A stretch of 13,860 nt of DNA from an uncultured Porphyromonadaceae bacterium (GCA_947166165.1 CAMVDK010000056.1:1-13860); one strand, 5' to 3'; shown: positions 1 to 7,204, counted from the first letter of the stretch. A program made the numbers and translations. The notes: a model not told the origin generated them from the sequence alone.

Positions 1-73
1 TGCGGCTCTGAGTGGCTTGATCGGCCCTCAAGAGCGGCTAAGCGCTTGCTCGCAGGGCTCTATGCGATGGGAA

Positions 74-1138
74 TCACTTGTATTCCTTGGCTTCTTGCTC
101 GCCACGGAGCACGGCCAGGGCATTGCCTGCCAGTGCCTCGAGCTCGTCCTCGCCGGGATAGACGTGGACAGGAGCCACCCACTCCACGCGGCGCTTGATT
201 TCGTCGCGCAGATAGGGCCAGTAGGCCATGCCGCCGGTCAGGATGATGGCGTCGACCTTGCCGCAGAAGTATGCGCCGAGGGCGCAGATGCTCTTGGCGA
301 TGGAGTAGATCATGGCATCGACATAGAATTTATACTTCTCGTTGTGGTCCTCGTTGATGGCGCGTTCCACCTCGCGCATGTCGTTGGTGCCGATGAGGGC
401 AGCCAGACCGGCGTTGCCGCTGAGCATCTTGAGGGTCTGCTCGAGGGTGTACTTGCCGCTGTAGCACAGGCGGACGAGGCTGCTTGCGGGCAGCGTGCCG
501 GCCCGCTCGGGAGCGATGGGGCCTTCGCCGTCGAGGGCGTTGTTCACGTCCACGCCACGGCCGTGGTCGTGGGCGGCAACCGACACTCCGCCGCCGAGGT
601 GGCACACGATGAGGTTCAGGTCCTCATAGCGGGTGCCGTGCTCCTTGGCATAGCGGCGTGCGATGGCGCGCTGGTTGAGCGGGTGCCAGATGCTGACGCG
701 CTGCATGAGCGGCGAGCCGCACACGCGGGCGTGGTCGTCGAGTTCGTCGACAACGACGGGGTCGGCGATGAACGCGTCGCAGCCGTCGATGGTCTTGGCA
801 ATCTCGCGGGCAATGATGCAGCCCAGGTCGCTGGCATGGTGATGCTCGCTGGTGTGCACGTCGTTGATCATCTGGTCGTTGACACGGTAGGTGCCGCCGG
901 GAATGGGCTTGAGCAGTCCGCCACGGGCCACCACGGCGTCGAACTTGATGGCGATGCCGGCTGCCTCGAGCTCCTTGACGATGAGGTTCTTGCGGAACTC
1001 GTGCTGCTCGACCACGGCCTTATAGGGAGCCAGCTCCTCCACCGAGTGGTTGAGACCTTTCTTGAACACACACTTCTCGTCGTTGTAGACGGCGATTTTG
1101 GTCGAAGTCGACCCGGGATTGATGACTAATATCTGCAT
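74..1138 (-). CDS. buk: Butyrate kinase
   Basis: Transfers phosphate from butyryl phosphate to ADP, giving butyrate and ATP; a cytoplasmic, energy-yielding fermentation step. The 354-residue product has the usual length for this family and belongs to the acetate kinase/Hsp70/actin fold (ASKHA). Visible motifs are the N-terminal phosphate-binding NPGSTSTK (residues 7-14), the HLGGGVSV segment (180-187), GEGPIAPERAGTLP (from about 204) and a C-terminal TGGMA (301-305). It lies 35 bases downstream of ptb on the same strand and is surely its operon partner. The ATG at 1138 opens directly into the conserved ILVINPGS strand, so the start is secure. The family also includes branched-chain fatty acid kinases, and residues alone do not tell butyrate from isobutyrate or isovalerate as the real substrate. 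The 73 bases after the stop contain only a weak inverted repeat (AGAGC/GCTCT) without a T-run. Confidence 0.95.
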   Translation of the reverse strand: MQILVINPGSTSTKIAVYNDEKCVFKKGLNHSVEELAPYKAVVEQHEFRKNLIVKELEAAGIAIKFDAVVARGGLLKPIPGGTYRVNDQMINDVHTSEHHHASDLGCIIAREIAKTIDGCDAFIADPVVVDELDDHARVCGSPLMQRVSIWHPLNQRAIARRYAKEHGTRYEDLNLIVCHLGGGVSVAAHDHGRGVDVNNALDGEGPIAPERAGTLPASSLVRLCYSGKYTLEQTLKMLSGNAGLAALIGTNDMREVERAINEDHNEKYKFYVDAMIYSIAKSICALGAYFCGKVDAIILTGGMAYWPYLRDEIKRRVEWVAPVHVYPGEDELEALAGNALAVLRGEQEAKEYK

Positions 1139-1173
1139 GATTGGATTCGATTTTCAGTGAATGATAGCTGTTT

Positions 1174-2073
1174 TCACAAAGCAGCCACTGCGAGGCTGAA
1201 GAACTTGCAGGGTCCGCTGTCGCTTCGCGACGGGGTGACCACGGGAGCCATGGTGCCTTGCAGGATGCCGGCTGTCTCGGTGCCGGTGAAGCAGGTGAGC
1301 GTCTTGTAGAACACGTTGCCAGCCTCGATGTCGGGGAAAATCACGGCGTCGGCCTCGCCATGGATGGGCGAGTTGATGCCCTTGGTCTCCATGCTGTGGA
1401 GGTTGCAGGAGGTCTTGATGTCGAGCGGTCCGTCGACGATGCAAGGCCCGAACTCGCCGTTCTGCGCCATTTGTGCAATCTCCTTGTAGCCCACGGTGAA
1501 GGGGAAGAACTTTTCCTGCACCTTCTCGCTGCAGTGGATGAGCGACACCTTAGGCTCGGCCACGCCCAGGGCGCGGCACATGGCGGTGATGTAGCGCACC
1601 TGCTGGATGCGCTGCTCGTGGGTGGGATAGGGGATGACGGCGGCATCGGTGAAGAGCAGCAGGCGGTCGTAGCCCGGAATCTGGGCGGTGGTCACATGGG
1701 TGAGCACATTGCCGCGCGGCAGGATGCCGGTCTCCTTGTTGAGCACAGCGTGCAGCAGGTTGTCGGTGTTGATGAGGCCTTTCATCAGAATGTCGGCCTT
1801 GCCCTCGCGCACGAGCGCCACAGCGAGCTTGGCGGCCTCGTCGCGGTCGGCGGTGTCGACGTAGCTGATGTGGTCCTTGTAGGGCTTGAGCGCCTCGAGG
1901 GCCTCGAGCTGCTCTTTGCAGCCCACGAAGATGGCATCGACGAAACCCTCTTTCAGGGCACGGGTCACGGCCTCCTGAGTCGACTCGTCGGAAGCCCACA
2001 CTACTGCAACACGCTTGCGCACACCCCGCTCAACGAGATGCTTGATCAGATCGTCAAAATTCTTGATAGTCAT
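1174..2073 (-). CDS. ptb: Phosphate butyryltransferase
   Basis: Converts butyryl-CoA and phosphate to butyryl phosphate and CoA, feeding the kinase encoded just downstream. The 299-residue product matches the usual family length of about 300. Seen in the protein: ADILMKGLINTDNLLHAVLN (about 93-112), FTDAAVIPYPT, the PTA/PTB-type segment FPDIEAGNVFYKTL near the C terminus, and the terminal VTPSRSDSG...KFFSLAVA. I chose the ATG at 2073. An in-frame ATG at 2112 would add 13 residues, but that stretch is AT-rich, carries the rare codons CTA, ATA and TTA close together, and begins only about 9 bases after the expected transcription start of the -7 element at 2128-2135; TIKNFDDLI also looks like a normal family N terminus. 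Substrate could include branched-chain acyl-CoA. Confidence in function is high, in the start moderate. Confidence 0.94.
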   Translation of the reverse strand: MTIKNFDDLIKHLVERGVRKRVAVVWASDESTQEAVTRALKEGFVDAIFVGCKEQLEALEALKPYKDHISYVDTADRDEAAKLAVALVREGKADILMKGLINTDNLLHAVLNKETGILPRGNVLTHVTTAQIPGYDRLLLFTDAAVIPYPTHEQRIQQVRYITAMCRALGVAEPKVSLIHCSEKVQEKFFPFTVGYKEIAQMAQNGEFGPCIVDGPLDIKTSCNLHSMETKGINSPIHGEADAVIFPDIEAGNVFYKTLTCFTGTETAGILQGTMAPVVTPSRSDSGPCKFFSLAVAAL

Positions 2074-2127
2074 GTCGGTTAATATAGTTAGCTTATGGTT
2101 TTCAGTACTCATTTGCTTTTCAGCGCG

Positions 2128-2135
2128 CAAAGTTA
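2128..2135 (-). promoter_or_regulatory. Probable -7 element of the ptb-buk promoter
   Basis: On the minus strand this reads TAACTTTG, a full match to the Bacteroidetes -7 consensus TAnnTTTG. I do not see a good TTTG at the expected 19-21 base distance upstream, only a T-run directly before it, so the -33 half is missing or weak. Transcription would start near 2121, leaving about a 48-base leader to the ATG at 2073. Confidence 0.5.
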
Positions 2136-2170
2136 CAAAAAAAAACGCACACAGCCGCATCGATTGACGC

Positions 2171-2202
2171 AAAAGCCCGATATGTTATACAACATACCGG
2201 GC
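2171..2202 (-). terminator. Rho-independent terminator of the rubredoxin gene
   Basis: On the minus strand a 12-base-pair stem GCCCGGTATGTT / AACATATCGGGC (one G-T pair) with a 4-base loop is followed by TTTT. It sits about 70 bases after the rubredoxin stop and just before the ptb promoter, so it separates the two units. A second GC-rich hairpin, CGCGGC/GCCGCG, lies in the 3' region between the stop and this stem. Confidence 0.78.
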
Positions 2203-2272
2203 CGTTTGGCCAGCGATGCCTGGGCGGCACCGAGCGTGGATGCGCCGCGGCGGAAAGCCGCGACCGGAATGC

Positions 2273-2437
2273 TCAGCCCTCGACGGGCGAGAACATGTCC
2301 TTGCCCACGCCGCACAGCGGGCAAGTCCAATCATCGGGCAGGTCTTCGAAAGCCGTGCCGGGAGCAATTCCGTTGTCGGGGTCGCCCACTTCGGGGTCGT
2401 AAACGTAGCCACAAGGGGCGCATTCATACTTCTTCAT
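2273..2437 (-). CDS. Rubredoxin
   Basis: A 54-residue one-iron electron carrier, the standard size for a rubredoxin. The four cysteines that hold iron are in two knuckles: CAPCGYVYDP (Cys6, Cys9) and CPLCGVGKDMF (Cys39, Cys42); the aromatic core residues Tyr4, Tyr11, Tyr13, Trp37 and Phe49 and the PGTAFEDLPDDW segment are in place. In anaerobes rubredoxins commonly pass electrons to rubrerythrin, superoxide reductase or oxygen-reducing flavoproteins. Here it stands alone as a single-gene unit with its own promoter (2480-2513) and terminator (2171-2202), transcribed away from superoxide dismutase, which suggests a role in oxygen defence; that role is inferred. The ATG at 2437 gives the family N terminus MKKYECAPCG; the longer open frame above it crosses the promoter and is not coding. 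Confidence 0.97.
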   Translation of the reverse strand: MKKYECAPCGYVYDPEVGDPDNGIAPGTAFEDLPDDWTCPLCGVGKDMFSPVEG

Positions 2438-2479
2438 GATTTTGAATCGCGTTAAGGGGTTAATGTGTAAATGCGATTG

Positions 2480-2513
2480 CAAAGATAGCCGCTTTTTCGT
2501 TTTTTTGCAAAAA
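2480..2513 (-). promoter_or_regulatory. Rubredoxin promoter (Bacteroidetes type)
   Basis: On the minus strand TTTTTG (2513-2508) is followed by 20 bases and TATCTTTG (2487-2480), matching both halves of the TTTG-N19-21-TAnnTTTG consensus. The predicted leader is about 35 bases. The -33 half lies inside the palindrome TTTTTGCAAAAA (2502-2513). Confidence 0.82.
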
Positions 2514-2516
2514 TAA

Positions 2517-2548
2517 TTGGGCGTTTGTGAATTTTATCAGTATTTTTG
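2517..2548 (+). promoter_or_regulatory. Superoxide dismutase promoter (Bacteroidetes type)
   Basis: TTG at 2517-2519, a 21-base spacer and TATTTTTG at 2541-2548 match the Bacteroidetes consensus. It starts 3 bases from the end of the divergent rubredoxin promoter, so the two polymerase sites are back to back. The predicted leader before the ATG at 2577 is about 20 bases. This promoter also shows that the open frame beginning at 2517 is not coding there. Confidence 0.75.
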
Positions 2549-2576
2549 CAAAGTCAACCTTCAAAAACCGACTATT

Positions 2577-3185
2577 ATGGAAAAGACGATGCCCTTGAAC
2601 GGGAAATTTGAATTGATGGCCCTGCCCTACTCTGCCGATGCGCTGGAGCCGGTCATCAGCGCCGCCACGCTGGGCCTGCACCACGGCAAGCACCTTGCCG
2701 GCTATGTGAACAACCTCAACGCCCTGCTGCCGGGCAGCGGCATGGAAGGCCTGCCGCTCGAAGAGGTGGTGACCAAGGCTTCGGGGCCACTGTTCAACAA
2801 CGCCGGACAACTGCTGAACCACAACCTCTACTTCGGCCAGTTTGCCGCTCCGAAAGCCGACAACCGCCCCATGGGCGCGCTGGCCGAGACCATCGACGCG
2901 GCCTTCGGCTCGTTTGCCGCATTTCAGGAGGCCTTTGTCAAGGCCGGTGCGGGCCTCTTCGGCTCGGGATGGGTGTGGCTCTCGGTCGATGCTGACGGCC
3001 GGCTGGTGATCACCCAGGAGCCGGGAGCCAGCAATCCGGTGGTGCACGGCCTGCGGCCTTTGATGACCATGGACGTGTGGGAGCATGCCTACTATCTCGA
3101 CTACCAGAACCGCCGGCCCGACCATCTGGCAGCATTATGGCAGATTATCGACTGGAATGTGGTGGCAAAGCGCTACGACGGCTGA
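2577..3185 (+). CDS. Superoxide dismutase, Fe/Mn family (Fe-type or cambialistic)
   Basis: Converts superoxide to hydrogen peroxide and oxygen in the cytoplasm (no signal peptide). The 202-residue product has both domains of the family. Metal ligands by family alignment are His35 (in LHHGKHLAGYVNNLN), His82 (in LLNHNLYF), Asp166 and His170 (in MDVWEHAYYLDYQN). The outer-sphere glutamine is in the N-terminal domain (Gln78 in NNAGQLLNH), the position used by iron enzymes; the Trp of the classical QVWNHTFYW iron motif is Leu here. Bacteroidetes relatives are often cambialistic, so iron or manganese use cannot be settled from sequence. The ATG at 2577 gives MEKTMPLNGK and lies at a sensible distance from the promoter at 2517-2548. 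The divergent neighbour is rubredoxin. Confidence 0.96.
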   Translation: MEKTMPLNGKFELMALPYSADALEPVISAATLGLHHGKHLAGYVNNLNALLPGSGMEGLPLEEVVTKASGPLFNNAGQLLNHNLYFGQFAAPKADNRPMGALAETIDAAFGSFAAFQEAFVKAGAGLFGSGWVWLSVDADGRLVITQEPGASNPVVHGLRPLMTMDVWEHAYYLDYQNRRPDHLAALWQIIDWNVVAKRYDG

Positions 3186-3212
3186 CAAAGTGACCACATA
3201 ACGAGCCAAGTG

Positions 3213-3235
3213 CGGCCCTCTGCCCCAGGGGGCCG
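3213..3235 (+). terminator. Possible terminator hairpin after superoxide dismutase
   Basis: CGGCCC (3213-3218) and GGGCCG (3230-3235) form a GC-rich stem around an 11-base loop, 28 bases after the stop. Only ACTTTGG follows instead of a clean T-run, so this is a weak call. Confidence 0.35.
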
Positions 3236-3315
3236 ACTTTGGTTGTGCCCCGTGTGGCGCATTCGGAACGCTTTTTGCTACACTCAGAGCGTAACCCCAA
3301 AAATCATGCAGCCCC

Positions 3316-3918
3316 ATGGAAGTGAACAGCTATGTGATGCCTCTGTTCCGTCGCCCTGGCGACGAGCGTTCGTTTGCCGGCACGGCATTCTGCATTGGCG
3401 GCTACCTGGTGACCGCCGGCCATGTGCTCACCAGCCCCAACACCTACTATGTGCGCAACGGCGGCGACTGGCACCCGCTCGAGCACCTGATGTGGATTCC
3501 GCGTCAGCTGCCGGCAAGCGACCAGTTGGGCTACGATGTGGCGCTCTACCCTATTCCAGGCCTCCGCAGCCCGCTGAGCCTGTCGGACCACGACGCCGAA
3601 CCCGACGATGAGCTGGACGTGCTCTGCTGGCAATGGAAACCCGAGGGGCTGCTGCAAGTGTCGACCCGCTGCCTCGTGCTCAAGGAACCCGACGAGCAGG
3701 GCTACCTGCGCATCGCCACCGTCGACCGCATCACCCACGGCTCGAGCGGATGCCCCGTGATGCGCGACGGGAAGGTGTACGGCATCCTCACCATGGGCCG
3801 CGACGCTGTCGACACCACCGGCATGACGCCGCTCAAGAGTCAGCTGGAACGCAACACCTGCTGGGTGTTCAAAGTGAGCCACGTGCGCCGGTTCATGCCC
3901 GAGGGGACATCCCTGTAA
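3316..3918 (+). CDS. Trypsin-like serine protease, no signal peptide
   Basis: A 200-residue chymotrypsin-fold peptidase (trypsin_2-like). The catalytic triad can be read directly: His36 in LVTAGHVLT, Asp74 in LGYDVALYPI and Ser144 in HGSSGCPV (pattern GxSGxP). Thus the whole protein is essentially one protease domain, without PDZ domain or other attachment. No signal peptide or membrane helix is visible, so the product seems cytoplasmic, which is unusual for this fold in bacteria; the substrate is unknown. It follows superoxide dismutase after 130 bases that hold a possible terminator, and I see no good TAnnTTTG promoter there, so it may be read together with the dismutase or from a non-consensus promoter. 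Its stop is 29 bases from the stop of the convergent EEP protein 1. An open frame overlapping the start from 3210 is a shadow. Confidence 0.78.
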   Translation: MEVNSYVMPLFRRPGDERSFAGTAFCIGGYLVTAGHVLTSPNTYYVRNGGDWHPLEHLMWIPRQLPASDQLGYDVALYPIPGLRSPLSLSDHDAEPDDELDVLCWQWKPEGLLQVSTRCLVLKEPDEQGYLRIATVDRITHGSSGCPVMRDGKVYGILTMGRDAVDTTGMTPLKSQLERNTCWVFKVSHVRRFMPEGTSL

Positions 3919-3947
3919 ATAAACACGCCGCCTCTCTCCCCCACCCC

Positions 3948-5063
3948 TTACGGGAGCACGAAGGTGACCACTTGCGGATAGTGGTCGCTTGCCGCGGCTT
4001 TGTCGCGGCAGATGCCGGCCACATCCATCTGCCCGCGGTAGAGGATGTGGTCGATGCGCAGCCAGTAGCGGTAGCGGTTGAAGGTGTGTCCGTAGCCCCG
4101 CCCGGCGTCGGCCCAGGCGTCGCGCAAGTCGCCGCCGCGCACGGTGCGGTAGGCCCAGCTGCCAGCCACGTCGTTGAAGTCACCACACACCACCACGTTG
4201 GCCGGTCCGCTGTCCACAGCCTGCCTCACGGCCCTTGCCTCGCCGGAGCGGCTGGCGTAGGCGCGCTCGATGAGCTGGCAGGTGGTGAGTCCGAAGGCCC
4301 TCGTGCCGGGCATGGCGTCGGGTTCGCCGGCCAGCGCGCCGCCGAGCAGGGTGCGCTGCCGCCGCGAGAAATTCCACGACCGCAGGTGCACCACCAGCAC
4401 ACGCAGCTGCCGGCCTTGCGGAAGGTGCACATCGTAGGCCACGGCAAAGTGGTGCTCCATGGCCACATAGTAGTCCACCATGTCGAAGCCCACCAGCGGC
4501 CGCGCCACTTCCACCCGTGTGAATGGATAGCGCGACATGAGCCCCACGTCGTCGTTGTCGTGGGTGCGGTAGGGATAGATAGAGTCGAGCCGCGCCCGCT
4601 GTTCGGCACCGATGGAGGCATTTGACACCTCGAAGGGCGTTCCCCAGCCGTCGTGCGCCACTTCCTGCAGTGCCACCACGTCGGCCCCGCTGTCGAGGAT
4701 GTATTGCAATGTGGCATTGGGCGGCACCTCGGGGTGCTGCTCGAAATAGGCGGTGTTGAGCGTGAGCAATGTGACCTCGGCCCCGTGGTGCGGAGCGCGG
4801 TGCAGATTCAGCGGCAGCGTGATGCGCAGCATGGGAGCGCACGCGAGCAGCGCCACCGCCATCACGGTCGCCGTGCGCCAGCGGCGCATCAGCGCCGCCG
4901 TCACGCCCCACAAGGCGGCCAGCGCGGCCAGCGCGGGGAAGGCCATCACGCTCATCGGCACCACCACAGGAACCCGCGTCGGTTCGAGGCATCCGCCCCA
5001 GGCCGAACAGAGCAATGCGGCCACCAGCAGCGCGGCAGGCAGGTTGCGCAGCAGACGTTTCAT
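3948..5063 (-). CDS. Membrane-anchored endonuclease/exonuclease/phosphatase (EEP) family protein 1
   Basis: A 371-residue phosphoesterase-fold protein (DNase I / exonuclease III / sphingomyelinase superfamily). About three hydrophobic helices come first (roughly 8-24, 31-57 and 63-82), then the EEP domain (about 96-371). Active-site residues are all visible: Asn103 (LLTLN), Glu134 (ALQE), His226 (VVHLRS), Asp295 and Asn297 (CGDFND), Asp338-His339 (RIDHILY) and Asp360-His361 (SDHYP). The substrate could be nucleic acid, a phospholipid or an inositol phosphate; sequence does not decide. The ATG at 5063 overlaps the stop of EEP protein 2 as ATGA, implying translational coupling, so the much longer frame reaching 5339 is a shadow of the upstream gene. 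It is the last gene of the rhomboid-rhomboid-EEP-EEP operon and a paralogue of its neighbour, sharing AYRTVRGxDLRDAWADA. Which side of the membrane the domain faces is not clear. Confidence 0.88.
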   Translation of the reverse strand: MKRLLRNLPAALLVAALLCSAWGGCLEPTRVPVVVPMSVMAFPALAALAALWGVTAALMRRWRTATVMAVALLACAPMLRITLPLNLHRAPHHGAEVTLLTLNTAYFEQHPEVPPNATLQYILDSGADVVALQEVAHDGWGTPFEVSNASIGAEQRARLDSIYPYRTHDNDDVGLMSRYPFTRVEVARPLVGFDMVDYYVAMEHHFAVAYDVHLPQGRQLRVLVVHLRSWNFSRRQRTLLGGALAGEPDAMPGTRAFGLTTCQLIERAYASRSGEARAVRQAVDSGPANVVVCGDFNDVAGSWAYRTVRGGDLRDAWADAGRGYGHTFNRYRYWLRIDHILYRGQMDVAGICRDKAAASDHYPQVVTFVLP

Positions 5064-6244
5064 GGCTCGGCGGGCTGCTCGGTCCAGCCGAAGGTGACCC
5101 GCTGCGGATAATGGTCGCTGCTCCCGGCTTTGTGGCGAGCGATGTCGACGGCATGCAGAGCGCCACGGTAGAGGACGTGGTCGATTTTGAACAGCATCAG
5201 GTCGCGGTTGTAGGTATAGGTGGGTCCGAAGGCGGCATCGGCCCAGGCATCGCGCAGGTCGCTGCCGCGCACGGTCCGGTAGGCGTAGCTGGCCGGCACG
5301 TCGTTGAAGTCGCCACACACCACCAGGTTGCCCGGGCATTCGTCTAGAATGGCGCGCAGCTGATGGGCTTCGGCGGCACGTCGGCGAAAGGCTCCGGCCA
5401 GCTTGTCGAGCAGCGAGGTCTTGACCTGCTTCAAGTGTTTGCGGTCGGACATGCCCCGCGCCCGGGTCACATCGTGGTAGACCTGCTTGTCGGAGTCGGT
5501 AAGCCCGATTGACTGCATGTGCACGTTCACCACGCGCAGCTGCCGGCCGGGCATTTGGATGTCGAAGGCTTTGGCATAGAAGTGGTACTCGCGGCTGATA
5601 TTGTCGGGCGAGCCGAAGCCCTGGCGGAGCGTGGTGTCGCGCAGCACGGTGTAGGGCCAGCGCGAGAGGATGATGAGGTCGTGGTAGCCATGCGAGTGAT
5701 AGGGATAACGGCGGTTGATTTCGCCGCGCATCGGCGCCACCGAGGGCAGGTCGGTGAAGTCCTTCGGCCCCAGCGCGGCCTCTTGCAGCAGCACCAGGTC
5801 GGCATCGGTGTCGAGGATGTAGCGCATGGTGGCGTTCAGGCTGTCGGCGTCACCACCGAAGCCCTGCACGTTGTAGGTGAGCAGTGTGAAGGTGTCGGAG
5901 GTCGATGCGGCCGCCGCGCTTCGGCCCACGTTCACCGGCACATTCACGCGCAGCGCCGGCCAAGTGGCCAGCAGCGCCGCCAGCACCACGGCCATGGGGC
6001 ACCAGCGCCGAGCCAGGGCGAGCACGGCGGCCAGCACTCCGGCGGCCAAAACCGCCAGCGGATACGACAGCACGGTCACGGCCGGGAGCCACCACGAGCG
6101 GGGGTCGACGCGGCCGCCCCATCCGGCCACCAGCGTCCACAACGCAACGGCAAGGGCGACCACCCACACAGCAATCCCCAGGGTGCGCCTCAGCACCTGT
6201 GCGATGCTACCGCTCAGGGGGGACGGATGCTTTGACTTTTTCAT
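5060..6244 (-). CDS. Membrane-anchored endonuclease/exonuclease/phosphatase (EEP) family protein 2
   Basis: A 394-residue paralogue of the next gene. A short basic N terminus leads into about three hydrophobic helices (roughly 22-42, 52-78 and 83-103), followed by an EEP domain (about 117-386). Catalytic residues visible are Asn125 (LLTYN), Glu155 (LLQE), His242 (VVNVHMQS), Asp312 and Asn314 (CGDFND), Asp355-His356 (KIDHVLY) and Asp377-His378 (SSDHYP), so it should be active. Compared with protein 1 it has a longer, charged insert (about 248-295). I chose the ATG at 6244, which has a rare SD-like AGGTGG just before it, over an in-frame GTG at 6289. It begins 57 bases after the rhomboid B stop and overlaps the next gene by four bases. 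Bacteroidetes genomes often carry EEP genes beside rhomboids (from memory of the family), but the substrate is unknown. Confidence 0.88.
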   Translation of the reverse strand: MKKSKHPSPLSGSIAQVLRRTLGIAVWVVALAVALWTLVAGWGGRVDPRSWWLPAVTVLSYPLAVLAAGVLAAVLALARRWCPMAVVLAALLATWPALRVNVPVNVGRSAAAASTSDTFTLLTYNVQGFGGDADSLNATMRYILDTDADLVLLQEAALGPKDFTDLPSVAPMRGEINRRYPYHSHGYHDLIILSRWPYTVLRDTTLRQGFGSPDNISREYHFYAKAFDIQMPGRQLRVVNVHMQSIGLTDSDKQVYHDVTRARGMSDRKHLKQVKTSLLDKLAGAFRRRAAEAHQLRAILDECPGNLVVCGDFNDVPASYAYRTVRGSDLRDAWADAAFGPTYTYNRDLMLFKIDHVLYRGALHAVDIARHKAGSSDHYPQRVTFGWTEQPAEP

Positions 6245-6301
6245 TTCACCACCTTCATTTATTCTACGGCTTGCGTTGCTCGCGGTCACTGTGAGCTTAG
6301 G

Positions 6302-7204
6302 TCAGCGCCTCGAGGCGCGGAACAGAATGTCGCGCTCGCGGTCGGTGAGCGAAGCATAACCCGAGCGGCGTATTTTGTCGAGCACCTGGTCGAGCTCGGC
6401 CTCGGTGGGCTCGGCCGTGGCATGCCGGCCCGAGCGATGGTTATTGCCTCCACGATAGGCCGTTCCGCCCACCGGCTGCCCCACCGGGCTGCCATCCCTC
6501 CGCGGCCCGCGGCGCACGAAGCTCGCCAGCCAGTCGAGCGAGCGGTTGAGCCAAGCGGTGATGTCGCGCCCGCGCCGTATGGCCAGGGCGAACCACAATC
6601 CCATCAGCGCGCCGCCCACATGGGCGATGTTGCCACCGGTGTTAGCCTCGCCGATGCCCACCACCGAGAGCAGCACCATCACCAGCGCCACCCACTTGAG
6701 GGCCACCTGCCCCAGGAAGAGCAGCCCGATCTTGTAGTCGGGGGCAAAGACGGCCACGGCCACCACAATGGCAATCACCGACGCCGAGGCCCCCATCAGA
6801 TATCCATGCTGGCCGGCAAGCACGGGCAGCACATTGTAGGCCACCACATAGAGCACCGCGCCGCCCAGGCCACCTATGATGTAAAGCCCCGACAGCTGCT
6901 TGGGAGTGAAATACTCGAGAAAGATGCGGCCCATCCAGTAGAGCCACAGCATGTTGAACAAGATGTGGAGCAGCTCGTAGTGCACAAAGCAGTAGGTGAT
7001 GAGCGTCCACGGCCTCGTGGCCAGCAAGTCGAGCCGCGAAGGCACGTCGACCCAGAGCATCGTCTGCGGGTCGCCCACGTTGAGCAGCCAGGCCACCAGC
7101 GCCACGGCTTTGAGCAACACAAACACGCCGATGTTGATATACACCAGCCTGAGCAGCATGCCCCCCTGGCGGTAGTGCCGCCTGATGTCGTCAATAATAG
7201 CCAT
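6302..7204 (-). CDS. Rhomboid family intramembrane serine protease B with C-terminal extension
   Basis: A 300-residue rhomboid that cuts transmembrane substrates inside the lipid bilayer. Six or so hydrophobic segments span about 18-212. The catalytic dyad is Ser140 (GASAS) and His195 (NIAHVGG); the HILFNMLWLYWMG segment (80-92) matches the conserved rhomboid His-x-x-x-Asn helix. After the membrane core comes a basic, Gly/Arg-rich linker (about 212-262) and a short predicted-helical tail (about 266-300, EAELDQVLDKIRRSGYASLT), an extension seen in many Bacteroidetes rhomboids and probably the DUF6576-type domain. The ATG at 7204 overlaps the end of rhomboid A by 14 bases; a GTG two codons earlier at 7210 is the alternative. 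The serine motif has Ala after Ser rather than the common Gly (GASA versus GASG), which is tolerated in the family. The substrate is unknown. Confidence 0.92.
   Translation of the reverse strand: MAIIDDIRRHYRQGGMLLRLVYINIGVFVLLKAVALVAWLLNVGDPQTMLWVDVPSRLDLLATRPWTLITYCFVHYELLHILFNMLWLYWMGRIFLEYFTPKQLSGLYIIGGLGGAVLYVVAYNVLPVLAGQHGYLMGASASVIAIVVAVAVFAPDYKIGLLFLGQVALKWVALVMVLLSVVGIGEANTGGNIAHVGGALMGLWFALAIRRGRDITAWLNRSLDWLASFVRRGPRRDGSPVGQPVGGTAYRGGNNHRSGRHATAEPTEAELDQVLDKIRRSGYASLTDRERDILFRASRR

Noticed and set aside
1..73. Possible terminator after butyrate kinase
   Set aside because: Only a short AGAGC/GCTCT pairing with no T-run on the minus strand; too weak to call.
17..1129. 370-codon plus-strand open frame opposite butyrate kinase
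   Set aside because: Antisense shadow of buk, which has clear family motifs over its whole length.
1258..2082. 274-codon plus-strand open frame opposite ptb
   Set aside because: Antisense shadow with biased, motif-free composition.
2517..2576. 20-codon extension of superoxide dismutase starting at 2517
   Set aside because: It covers the -7 promoter element and the AT-rich leader; the family N terminus begins at the ATG at 2577.
3919..3947. Bidirectional terminator between the convergent protease and EEP genes
   Set aside because: The 29-base gap is C-rich on the plus strand and contains no inverted repeat with a T-run.
5064..5339. Upstream extension of EEP protein 1 by 92 codons
   Set aside because: The extension lies inside the coding sequence of EEP protein 2 in another frame, is Arg/Pro-rich, and the ATGA overlap at 5060-5063 gives a natural coupled start with a membrane helix.
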